Below, piece by piece: positions 37,001-49,000 of a DNA stretch of 64,000 bases; the first letter of the stretch is position 1; each line of letters opens with the position of its first letter. The stretch is taken from the NCBI GenBank assembly GCA_032716605.1, contig CM064560.1, positions 18,149,441 to 18,213,440 on the forward strand. Reading direction: 5' to 3'. The position numbers were made by a program, and so were the translations under genes. This DNA comes from Paralithodes platypus. Lineage: Eukaryota > Arthropoda > Malacostraca > Decapoda > Lithodidae. The notes beneath the pieces were generated by a model. It did not search any database. It saw only the letters and a program-made list of their open reading frames with translations, and was not told the origin of the DNA.

Positions 37001-40000
37001 GAGCCAGTACCGAGCCTGCCGCCCTCCCCTCGCCCCCATGTGAAGACCACCCCATCACCTGCCACCACCACCACATGATGACTACCACATGACACACCAC
37101 TCACGTCCACTGCCAGTAGTCTCTCTGTTGGGGAGCAAGATAGTAAATAGTAACACCACACAGTCCCCCTCCAACACGTCCACTGCCATTAGTCTCTTTG
37201 GAGGTAATTTGGTACATTATTATCACTATCCTGTCACATATATTTGTCATACTTATGACTATGACATCCTTTATCCTTAAAACCATGAGTCACATGATCT
37301 TCCCCTAAGGTCTCCTCCACTTGGAGCTGTCATTCACGAAGATCACTGCCTGAGCAGGGTCAACTTCAGGAAGGTGAGCCACGTGTCCAAGCTGGCAGCA
37401 TAAATAATATATTTTGAATCAGTTTCAGAGAGTAAACGCTGGATTGATATGTAGCTATAGGATATATGAACAGACTGCATTGACTCATCCTATGCATCAC
37501 CAAATGCTTGAGCGTTATTCTTAGTCTAAGAGACCTTAAAACCCAGGAGTGCCTTGAGGCTAAGTTTGAGAATCTCCAAGCAACTCTGCTAGGATCACAG
37601 CATCATCTGAAAATTTGCAGACCGATGCTGTGTATTAACAAAGACTAATAATATTATCGTATAAATACGATAGACTATGACTCTTTTGTGATCTTGGATG
37701 TCTCTGTGACGTCACGATCTCTCCTACAGCACGATGTAGGACGAGTAGATCGTATATTATAAGATTGTAAATAAGTTAAGTTATAAAAGGCCTAATATGC
37801 TATTAAGCAATATTGCCATGGTCTTATGTAGTATATATGAATTTATCGTATATATTAATATAATTTATCGTATAGAGCAACCTAAATGCGGTACGATAAT
37901 TTGGGCTCCTGGCGGTTTGCCAAGGCAGCAAGGTGTGCTTTTGAGGTACGTCAGAGCCTTCACGAACACCAACCAGTTAACATCTAATTTTCCGCCCTCA
38001 GTTGATCGTGCTTTTGTGCCTCTAATCACAATACACATACAGCAATACACACAGCTACACCATCACGACGCTCTCATTGACATCATGACTGACTGATAGA
38101 TAAGCATAATATTCATGTCCATTCCCATGTAATCATTTATTCTTTCTTTAACTTGACTCGTGTCTTGGGACCGAAGTCTCGTTCCCCATTGTCCACCACC
38201 ATATTGGGTAAAACGTTCTCCCTTGCCTCATTGCCACGTGGAACTATTGGTGAGTTAATTCCTGGCTAATATTAACCCTTATAACCTTACCCTATAATTA
38301 TATACATTTATTATGTGAGACCTTTGGATATAAATTAGCTTGTTTCAGATTGAATTCAATTTAGATATAGAGTATTCATTTAGATTGATTTTATTTGATT
38401 CATTATAGCTTAGTAACATTTAACTTCCATTGATAGTTTACCACATTGGTGCCCAGACCCGGGATCTAGCTACCAGTAAGGGATCTTAGGCAATGAGCAA
38501 GGGATTAGCCCAGGGATGCAGGAGCAAGGACCCCGGAGGGGTAGGGCTTGGCTATCTTCCTGTACCTCAGGCGCCGGTACCTCAGCGAATAGCCATAGTG
38601 GGACATTCTTATGCCACTAGGCTAAGGGCAGCTGACGGAGGTACTGAGTCGTATCGGGCGTCAGAGGGGGAAAGAACTTTCCGGCTGACCTACTTCGGGG
38701 TACCGGGAGCAACCGTTGACACCCTGAAAGCCTCCCCCCAGTGGGGGCAAGTGGTACGGTTTAGGCCACATATGATCTTTTTGTTTATAGGCGGCAATGA
38801 TATACGCCCCGGTACAGTGCCCCGCGAGTTAGCTGACGCAATTAAAGAGGTGGCGCTGGATCTGGAGCGTGAGTCCGGAGGAAGCTGCAAGATCGTGGCA
38901 ATTGAGAGCCGGACGAAAGTCCGAGGGTTCTCAGCTGCGGAATTTCAGGCTATAAAAAATTCTGTTAACCGCGCCCTGAGGTGTCGGTTAATAGAAACGA
39001 AGCACCGCTTTGTTTCCATAACACTCAGCATCCGAGACCTCGACCAGGATGGTGTCCACCTCGACTTAGACACCAATCAAGTCCTATATAACAAAATTGT
39101 AGGGCTAACGAAGCGTTGGCTAGAGAGGGACGCCGGGGTTGTGTCATTGCGCCTGCCTAAGTCCTGCTTCCCACCCATCGTCTTTCCCCAGTAATGTTCT
39201 TTTCTGTTTCAGACTTCCTGTGACATATGACCTGACCTAACATTTTTTCTTGTTCAATATGATCCATTAGTAGGTATTGCTATATAGTGTACTATTTTTT
39301 CTCCATAACATAGAAGTCCGCCGGTTGGCGTCTCTTAAGTAGCCTGTTATTTAGATACATAGCCTATAGGCTCGCAAGCAAAATGGATAAAAACGGTAAA
39401 GAGACACCGTCTAGTGGGGTGCTGAACAAAGCCCCTAAAAATCAAAGGGCGGGACTTCGGGGAGTAATGAATAGGCTAATAGTGGACGTCAACACTTTCA
39501 TCACTACTGCTGAACTAGAGGAATTGGAGGCTAGATTAGAAAACGTCCAGGTTACCCACGGTCGTATTACGGCTCTGAGTGAGGTGATTGTGGCTGCCAT
39601 GACAGAGGAGGAAGAGATTGTTACAGAGTGTGATAATCGCGCCCTCTATGACGAACCTGTCTTTAGAGCGAAGTACCTATTACAGCGTGCAATCGCGAGT
39701 AAGAAGGGAGGCGATAATGAGGCCCATAGAAGGGCTGACCCAAAACATACTGTACACCTCCCAAAGCTCAATCTTCCTACATTTGGGGGCAAGTTGACCG
39801 AGTGGTTAGCTTTCTGGGACGTATTTCGATCTACGGTTCATGAATCCTCTTTGGATAATGTCCGCAAGTTTCACTATCTGAAGGGACAAATGGAAGGAGA
39901 GGCCTTACATTTAATAGAGGGTTTTGCAGTAGTAGGTGGTAGTTATCTTGAAGCGGTACACTTATTAGAGTCCACATACGGGGATAGAGAGCAGTTGAAG

Positions 40001-43000
40001 ATGGCCCATGTCGTTGCCTTGTTGGGGCTCGCAGAACCACAGTATAAGGTTGATGAGTTGACAAACTTCAGGGCAAATATGGAGTGCCATACTCGATCGC
40101 TAGATACCCTAGGGCTTACCACGCAGGAAATGATAGTCATTATCTTGCGTCAGAAGCTTCCTATGGCAATACTTGATAAGGTAAGATCATTTGAGCTGGG
40201 GGAATTCAAAACTCAGTTCAGTAAGGAGATCAATAATCTACAGTTGAACAAAGGGAGAATGTATGTGTCGGGAGGGAGTGAGAATGTGGAGAAGAGGGGA
40301 ACAGTAAGCATGACAGTGGGGACTAAAGTAAAGAAAGAGGGTGTGTATAAGAAACCTGCTCAGATTCTATGTAAGCTATGTAACAACAAACATAAATGGA
40401 GTTTCTGTGTAAAATACCCGACAAATGAGACAAAACTAGCACAGGCGAGAAGATTGAAGCTATGTGTAGGTTGTCTAAGTGGGGAACATGGTAAGCAGGG
40501 ACAATGTACTGCTACATACTTAAGGCCCTGTCGGCACTGCAAAGGACATCACTTTGATAAGTTGTGTCCTACTGCAGATAAAGTCAAAGACGTCAAAAAT
40601 GAGGGTACTACAACTGTGGCACTAGGTAGCACGCAAGACACCACTATATTGCCCACAATACAGATTCCCATGGAAGGTAATGATATTAACAAAGTTTGTC
40701 GGGTACTTCTAGATCAAGGATCTCAACGTTCCTTTATAAAGAGGTCCGTACTAGTGGGATTGAAGCACCGAATCGTAGGGGCTGAGACTCTTCGATTACA
40801 GGGCTTCACAGGGGTTACTGATAAACAAGACTACGAGATAGCGGAGATTTCATATTTCTATCGTAAAAACCGGTACTTTATGACTTGTATCGTAGTAGAC
40901 ACCCTACCAGAATATGTATCTGTGGGTGTGAAGAAGGTGGAACACGCATTACGTAGCAAAGGGGTTAACTTGTCAGATCCCATGGGAAATCAGAGTGAGG
41001 TGCATGTTCTACTTGGTGTGGATCATTATTATGAAGTAGTATACCCTGGATTTAAAAAGATGTGTGGTGTAATTTTAATCCCCACTAAATTTGGATACTG
41101 CATGAGCGGAAAGGTGCATACTACACAGTCAAAGGTCCTGGTCGACACGGTCTCGATATATAGAGTCAATGTAACCGCGGCAGAGGAGTTGGGAAGGGAG
41201 GATTCCCAACCTAGTGACCCTAAGATGGCTGCCGAGTTCGACCTGGAACGACTGTGGAGATTGGATCACATAGGCATTAATCCTATGGAGACTGATTATG
41301 ACTCGGAAGTTGCGCTACAAAGGTTTGACGAGTCTGTGTGCTACTGTGCCTCAGACAAGCAATATAAAGTTAGTTTACCTTGGAAGAACAGTGAGATAAG
41401 CCTACCTACCAACTATGGTTTGGCATTAGGTCGCTTGCGCGCATTGCGGCGGAAATTGTCTAACGAACCGAGCACGCGCCAGGCGTATGACGATGTATTT
41501 CGGAGTTATGAGGATAGGGGTTTTATTGAGAGAGTCGATGTCGAGGAACCGTGTAAGAAGGGTAGGGTTCACTATCTGGCCCATCATGGGGTAAAGAAAG
41601 ACAGCGTCACCACACCAATACGGGTGGTGTATGACTGTTCTGCCCACCAAGGTCAACAACCCAGTCTGAATGACTGCCTGTTGACAGGTCCGTCCATGGT
41701 GTCGGACCTGTCCCAACATCTATTGCGGTTTAGGCTGGGGAAGTACGCCTATACCAGTGACATCGAGAAAGCAGTCTTGATGGTCAAGCTAAAGGAGGAA
41801 GATAGAGATGTTACCCGCTTTCTTTGGTTGAGCGACATTAGCGACTCTGAAAGTCCCATCATAATATACCGTTTTCGGGTTGTACTCTTTGGGGCCACTT
41901 GCTCGCAGTTTTTGTTAAATGCCACAATCAGAAAACATCTAGCTGACACTCATGAGGACACAAGTAAACTATCTCGCGGATTATACATTGACAATTTGCA
42001 GGGTACTAGCGTTAGTCAAGATGATTTGTTGTATGCATACTGGCAAGCACGCAGATTGTTTGCGGATGCACATCTATTTCTCCGCGAGTGGGTTACTAAT
42101 AGTGAAGATCTTCAGAGTTTAATACAGGTGGATGGTACGGCATCTCTTAACCAGGAAAAGTCCAGAAATTTGGGGATGATCTGGCAACCTAAACATGACA
42201 TACTAACTTTTCAAACAAGGTCTTTTGCTCAGCAGACAGGAGCGCACACAAAAGAAGTCTGTTGAGCAAAGTTGCGCAATTTTTTGATCCTTTGGGTCTA
42301 GCATTACCTGTTACCATAAGAGCTAGGATTCTAATGCAGGAAGTTTGGAGACGTAAAATAGGATGGGATGACAGTTTGCCCGAGGACCTGAATGACCAAG
42401 GGACATTGTTGTTGAATGAATATGCCATCCTATGTACTAAACCTATACCTCGTAAAGTGGCGGCGTTCGGTGACGTTACGTTACACACGTTTTGCGATGC
42501 TAGCGCCACGGCATACGGGGTAGCCATATATGTTGTTACTTCATTTGGGGCACATTTAGTTACAGCCCGGGCCAAAGTAGCCCCGGTTAAAAAGGTAACT
42601 ATCCCTAAAATGGAATTGACTGCCATGCTGCTATTAGCACGTCTGGTGCAACATGTACGCGCAGCATACGAGAGCGAATTAAATATTGAAATCGTTCATG
42701 TATGGTGCGATAGCCAGGTCGCACTCAACTGGATACATAGCAAGAAGTCTCTGCCAGTTTATGTGCGGAATAGGGTAGATGAGATTAGAGCCCTTTTGCC
42801 AGACGTTGCTTATCATTATGTAAATACAAAGGAAAACCCTAGTGATCTCATAACTAGGGGTATAACGGCTAGCCAGTTAATGAAGTCCGAATTGTGGTGG
42901 CATGGTCCAAAGTGGCTGCTCCATGAAAGTGAATGGACGATATGGCATGCTGTTGGTGAGGGACTTCTGCCACTGGAAACAGTGGCAGTTACAGCCCAAC

Positions 43001-46000
43001 CAAATGAGCCACCGGGTCCTATCATAAAGTGGGCAAGATTCGGTGACTATAATAAACTAGTCAGAGTTGTAGCTTGGGTGTTGCGATATGTATCCAATCT
43101 TAAGCTTAAAGTAACGGGCCAACTCTGCAACAGGGGTCACAACATTGATGCTCGTGAATTTAAAGCAGCTGAAGTAACTTTGATCAAATGGGTTCAAGTA
43201 GAAACCTTTTCCAATGAATTAGAATCCTTGAAAGGCTCGAATAAGACATTAATGCCTAATATAGTGCGTCAACTAAGGTTGCACCTAGACAATGGCCTCA
43301 TCAGGTGTGAGGGTCGCCTGAAGTGGTCGGGTGTACCAGACGGCACAAACCGACCTATACTTATGCCAACAAGACATCACGTTACTGATCTATTGATCAT
43401 ACGTGCACATAGGGAAGTAAAACACTACGGGGTATGTCATATTATATCAAATTTACGTCTCACATGGTGGATACCCAGAGTTCGACAAGTAGCTCGACGC
43501 GTAGTGAGAAAGTGTGTAATATGCCAGAGACTAAAGGGTAAACCATATGCAACTGGACCAGCTCCACCTCTACCTGAATGCCGTGTAAAGCACGTAGAAC
43601 CTTTCCAAGCGGTAGGATTAGATTACACAGGGGCATTGAAGACGAGGGAGCATGAGAAGGTTTATATATTATTGTTTACCTGTGCGACGTCTCGAGCGGT
43701 ACACCTAGAACTATGTGATAATATGTCTAGCGAAGAATTTATGCTGGCGTTCAGACGGTTTTGTGCCCGTCGTTCATTCCCTCAACTCATTCTTAGCGAC
43801 AATGCTCCCACTTATGTCCAAGCATCAAAATATCTAAAGGATATGAGTAGTGATCCTACTATCATCACTTTTTTGGGAGAGAAAAAGTGCGAATGGAGGT
43901 TCATTCCAGTTAAGGCACCTTGGTTTGGTGGAATGTGGGAACGGTGTGTCGGCATAGTAAAGTCAGGACTAAGAGCGGTTGTAGGACGTGCTCTATTAAA
44001 AAAGAGTGAGTTGACGACAGTCCTCACAGAGATAGAGGCAGTCGTGAATGATCGCCCGCTTACATATGTGTACACCGACCTGCAAGAACCACTACCATTA
44101 ACGCCAGCTCACTTGCTATATGGAAAACCATTGACTGCGTTTCCATCTGATTTTCAGTCCATAGTAGAGTTAGAGGATCCCTCGTTGTACTCTGCGGTAG
44201 CGGTGTCTAAGAGATACCAGATGCCACTGGAACTACTGTTCGTCCTATCGCACGTTTGTACGCTTTGGAGCTAGATTCCGCATTGCAATCTGAGGCTCCA
44301 CCTGTTATTGCTGGGTCCGAGGATTCTCGAAGGAACGACTCACCTCATACTGATGGTGATCATTCTCGGACCGGGACGCGTCCCAGACGTGCTGCTGCTG
44401 GCGCTGTCGACTTGTGGCGTCAGAAGATAGCCTCTGGGCAACTTTAGGTTTAAGGTGGGGTTCAGGTCTTTTTTGTGGGGGAGTGTATCGTATAAATACG
44501 ATAGACTATGACTCTTTTGTGATCTTGGATGTCTCTGTGACGTCACGATCTCTCCTACAGCACGATGTAGGACGAGTAGATCGTATATTATAAGATTGTA
44601 AATAAGTTAAGTTATAAAAGGCCTAATATGCTATTAAGCAATATTGCCATGGTCTTATGTAGTATATATGAATTTATCGTATATATTAATATAATTTATC
44701 GTATAGAGCAACCTAAATGCGGTACGATAATTTGGGCTCCTGGCGGTTTGCCAAGGCAGCAAGGTGTGCTTTTGAGGTACGTCAGAGCCTTCACGAACAC
44801 CAACCAGTTAACATCTAATTTTCCGCCCTCAGTTGATCGTGCTTTTGTGCCTCTAATCACAATACACATACAGCAATACACACAGCTACACCATCACGAC
44901 GCTCTCATTGACATCATGACTGACTGATAGATAAGCATAATATTCATGTCCATTCCCATGTAATCATTTATTCTTTCTTTAACTTGACTCGTGTCTTGGG
45001 ACCGAAGTCTCGTTCCCCATTGTCCACCACCATATTGGGTAAAACGTTCTCCCTTGCCTCATTGCCACGTGGAACTATTGGTGAGTTAATTCCTGGCTAA
45101 TATTAACCCTTATAACCTTACCCTATAATTATATACATTTATTATGTGAGACCTTTGGATATAAATTAGCTTGTTTCAGATTGAATTCAATTTAGATATA
45201 GAGTATTCATTTAGATTGATTTTATTTGATTCATTATAGCTTAGTAACATTTAACTTCCATTGATAGTTTACCACAAATATTGTCCGTCGGAGTAACCAG
45301 GTTTCCATTTAACTTGTGTTGAACTTTCTAAACTAAAATGTCCAGCATAGTTGCGTGTTGTGTTCATATAAGCCAAACATATTGTTATGATCCCCACTGT
45401 CACACCCATTCAGTATTTTGAAGACTTCAAAGAGTTGATCATGTAGTCTACGCACTTCCAGCAAAATGAAATCAAGAGCTCTCAATTGATCTTCATAGCT
45501 CAATCTTCTAATCGAATAAATGAGTGTTGTAGCCCTAGTGTTGACTTGTTCTAGTCAATATATATATTTCCTTAGAGTGTTGTGAAGTATGAGGGCTGTC
45601 TTCTTATTTCTGAATTGAAACTGTCTTTTAATACACCATGATAATTTCTGAGTTTTCTTTTCTACTTCAGTGCATTACTTGGAAAACTTTAGGTCACTGC
45701 TAATCAGAAGATCCAGATCCTTTTCCACGTTAGTCACTTACAGATCCTTGTGTCACGAGTCCTTCAATACAAACTCTGTTGATTACATGTGTAGGAAGGA
45801 GAGGGAACAAGATAGCCACAAGCACCAGTGGCGGATTTAGGGGAGGGGGGGAGTAGGCCATGGCCTAGGGCCCCGCGCCCCAAGGGGCCCACACCTTGGC
45901 TTGGAAAAAATAAAAAAAAAGGAAAGGTGATTCACAGTTTGCATTTTCAGTTATTATTTTTTTGTTCGCGATTACCCCATTCCCAGTACTATTGGGATGA

Positions 46001-49000
46001 CTATGACTTTTAGAACATAAAATAATGATAGTTCCCGTAGGTGGAGGTGCAATTTTGTATGCCTAGGTCTATGGAATCTAGACCCATGCTAATCAATCTC
46101 CTTATTCCTTAGGCTGTTTGCCTACATTACCTTAACCATAGACTACAGTAGATCTGGACTGGACACGAAAATGGAACTTTGCAGTAAGGGACCCAAAATC
46201 GGAGAACGAACCCCCAAGTTCGAACCTCGAAACGCGAAAATATCACATGTTCGTAGTTTTAAGGTTCAAACATGGGGGTTCGTTCTTCGATTTTGGGTCC
46301 CTTACTGCAAAGTTCAATTTTCGTGTCCAGTCCAGATCTATTGTAGTCTATGGCTTAACCCATTCAGTACCATTGCCATTTTTTTTTTCTGGCTTCTTTT
46401 GTACGATTTTATTATATTACAAATGTATAATAGCCTATATATCAATATATATTTTATCTATATAATCTATTATACTGTACTATTTTTTAAGAAAAATAAT
46501 TTTGTCTAGTCCATTTTCCAATCACTTACAATACCGTCTTGCATTAGGGTAAGTAGAAAGGTAATAAGTTACAATTATAGTTTGTAGTCTTGGACAGTAG
46601 TTTACAATTTAAAGGTGGTTTTATCATGCTAGTCTAAGGATAAATATACAGTAATTGGAAATGCGACCATGCCTTCATCTTCAGCAACTCATTCTATTTT
46701 ATATGGCATAATGTCAATGACAATTTTCACATTGAAAACTTGATCAAAGTAAAACATTAATTATTTTCTATATTTCACAGAAGTTCAAAGCCTCATTCGG
46801 CAAAACCAACAACTGATCTATTCCCATAGCCTAGCTACATACAGCAAAAGCTGCAAATTATGCATTTTCTGTTTTGTTTTTCCTTAACAAAGCAGACTGA
46901 CTCAATCAATATTGTCAGTGTTATCATTGTTGTACATAGATTTATGGTTAATTTTGTATACCTATAGAATATACATCTGCTATTTCAATTTACTAGTTAC
47001 AAAGCTAAACAAAATAACGTGATCACTACGCTATTGACAAAATAATCAAAATTTATATTGAATTAGCACAAATAGGCTCAGCCGCTCATGTTGTGTCAAA
47101 TTATTAGTATATATTCATATTAATTGCAATAATAATGTATTTGTACTACTTTGTCTGAAATTACATTTTTAAGGTGTGGTTTTAAATGCAAACTTTAATG
47201 AATACCATTTTTTTTAGGTCTTCGGTTGTTTAAAAAATGCTAATTTTTGGATTCGGTACAGTATTTGCACATTACATTGGTAAATGATTTTACTAGAGTA
47301 TAACTAGACTAATCAGTTTTATTCTCTTCAGGTTCTATGCATGATATAAAAAGTTAACTTGACCTAATCCTGAATTCACATCAAGAAAATAAAACTACGC
47401 TAGTATGGAGAGATCAAGTAAGATCTTTCATTACATACATACACATACATAACATTTTAAGACTGAGTGTTCCACACATAAGTGCAGTTTCAGTCTCTTG
47501 TCCTAATGGCGGCGTTCCAGGCAACCCTGTTAAGGGCTGCTTCACTTGTCAAGTTCTTGGATTTGAGATCGGCGCGTATAGTCCGATCCCAGGTCTTCCT
47601 CGGTCCACCCCTTGGTGCAGCTCCCTCCACAATCACAGACCTGCATTTTGTCACCCAATTTTGTTCATCCATTCTCTCCACATGTCCATACCATCCCAGT
47701 CTACTTGTACGCATCACCTCGCTAATACTCTTTATACCTAAACGTCTCCTCAGCTCAACATTTGTTATTCTATCCTGTAGCCTGGCCCCACACATCCATC
47801 TCACCATTCTCATCTCATTACGCTCCATTCTGTTGACATCCTCTACTTTAACGGCCCATGTTTCTGAGGCATACGTCATTGCACTTCTAACACATGAGGC
47901 ATACACCTTTCCCTTCAGGGGGAGAGGCATTCTTTTCATGGTCAGGATTGGCATCAATTCTCTGAACTTCCCCCAGCCACACCTAATTCTAGCAACAGTG
48001 GCAGCCTCGGCCCCACCACCGGCAGAGATGGTATCTCCTAGGTAACAAAACTTGTTCACCAGCTCCAAAGACTCATTTCCAAAATTCACAGCCACAGGAT
48101 CATCACTTAACACAAGCTCGCCTTTGCACACTACGCACTCAAATTTCTATTATCTTAAATTAAACATAAGCTTAGCTACTGATGAAACACATTGTGTTTA
48201 ATGGATATAGCTTTAAGGATTTAAATAATGGTGCTGAATGTTCTTGGCAATGCCAATGAGCCGATTAAATTATTCTTACAATTTTTGTTTATTTTTGTTA
48301 ATACATATAGGTTTAATTTTTAATTCACTTGCATTACCGCAAACTTCTACCCCGTAGGTAATATAGGGGTATACACAAAAATTATACCATGTCACTAAAG
48401 ATGATATATAAAAAAAATCAAAGAAAATATGAAAACCTACCATGTGCGTTTTATTTTATAACTGTTACACTGTAGCCTATAGACTGTATAGTACTATAGC
48501 AAATAACGTTCTACATTCTAGTACCAACATTATAATAAATTAAATCCTAATGGAAAATATTTAAAATAAACTAATATGAAAGACCACTGCATCATGCATT
48601 TCATTTAGCCTGTAATTACCAAAGGGTATTTGCTCAGAAATTAAGATGAGAAGCCAGTTTCTGGCAACTTAAAAAAGAATACTTCAGTTTGACTTTTATC
48701 TGAATGCTAGTACCTGCTCTGACAAGCCATCCAGCATCCTCAGATAGTGAGAAGAAAATTTCTTCAGATATATAATTATATGATCGGTCTTTGTCTCTTT
48801 GATTATCATGGGTGAGAAGCACTATGGTCATATTAAAACCACTATAAATTACAGGATTTCACTCCCTCCATAGGCCTCAAAATGCCTCTAAATGTACTCA
48901 ATTTTCCAAAAAAAATCTTGGGGGGCTTATAGTGCCCCCCCAAACCCCCCAGCTATGGGGGCTCGCTTCGCTCGCCCCCCAACCACCCATTTACAGGGGC

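Larger units (their letters stand above)
37655..45276 (+). mobile_element. BEL/Pao LTR retrotransposon with an extra SGNH ORF
   Basis: A complete 7.6 kb insertion. A 5-bp target duplication AATAT lies at 37650-37654 and 45277-45281. LTRs are 791 bp each. A primer-binding-type TGGTGCCCAGACCCGGG follows the 5' LTR, and a purine tract TGTGGGGGAG precedes the 3' LTR. Order inside: SGNH hydrolase ORF, gag with three zinc knuckles, protease, RT, RNase H, integrase. That gag-PR-RT-RH-IN order and the DUF1759/DUF1758-like sequences mark BEL/Pao. It lies antisense in the NEK9-like intron. It has a frame break in pol and lacks the usual C-terminal domain. Confidence 0.95.

Noticed and set aside
37560..37640. 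LINE RT motif-like KFSDDAV on the minus strand
   Set aside because: Too short, and in the wrong order relative to the LINE remains at 45.3-45.8 kb to be the same element.
37797..38096. 99-codon ORF in the 5' LTR (and again at 44628-44927)
   Set aside because: Identical only because the two LTRs are identical; no domain and no sign of coding selection.
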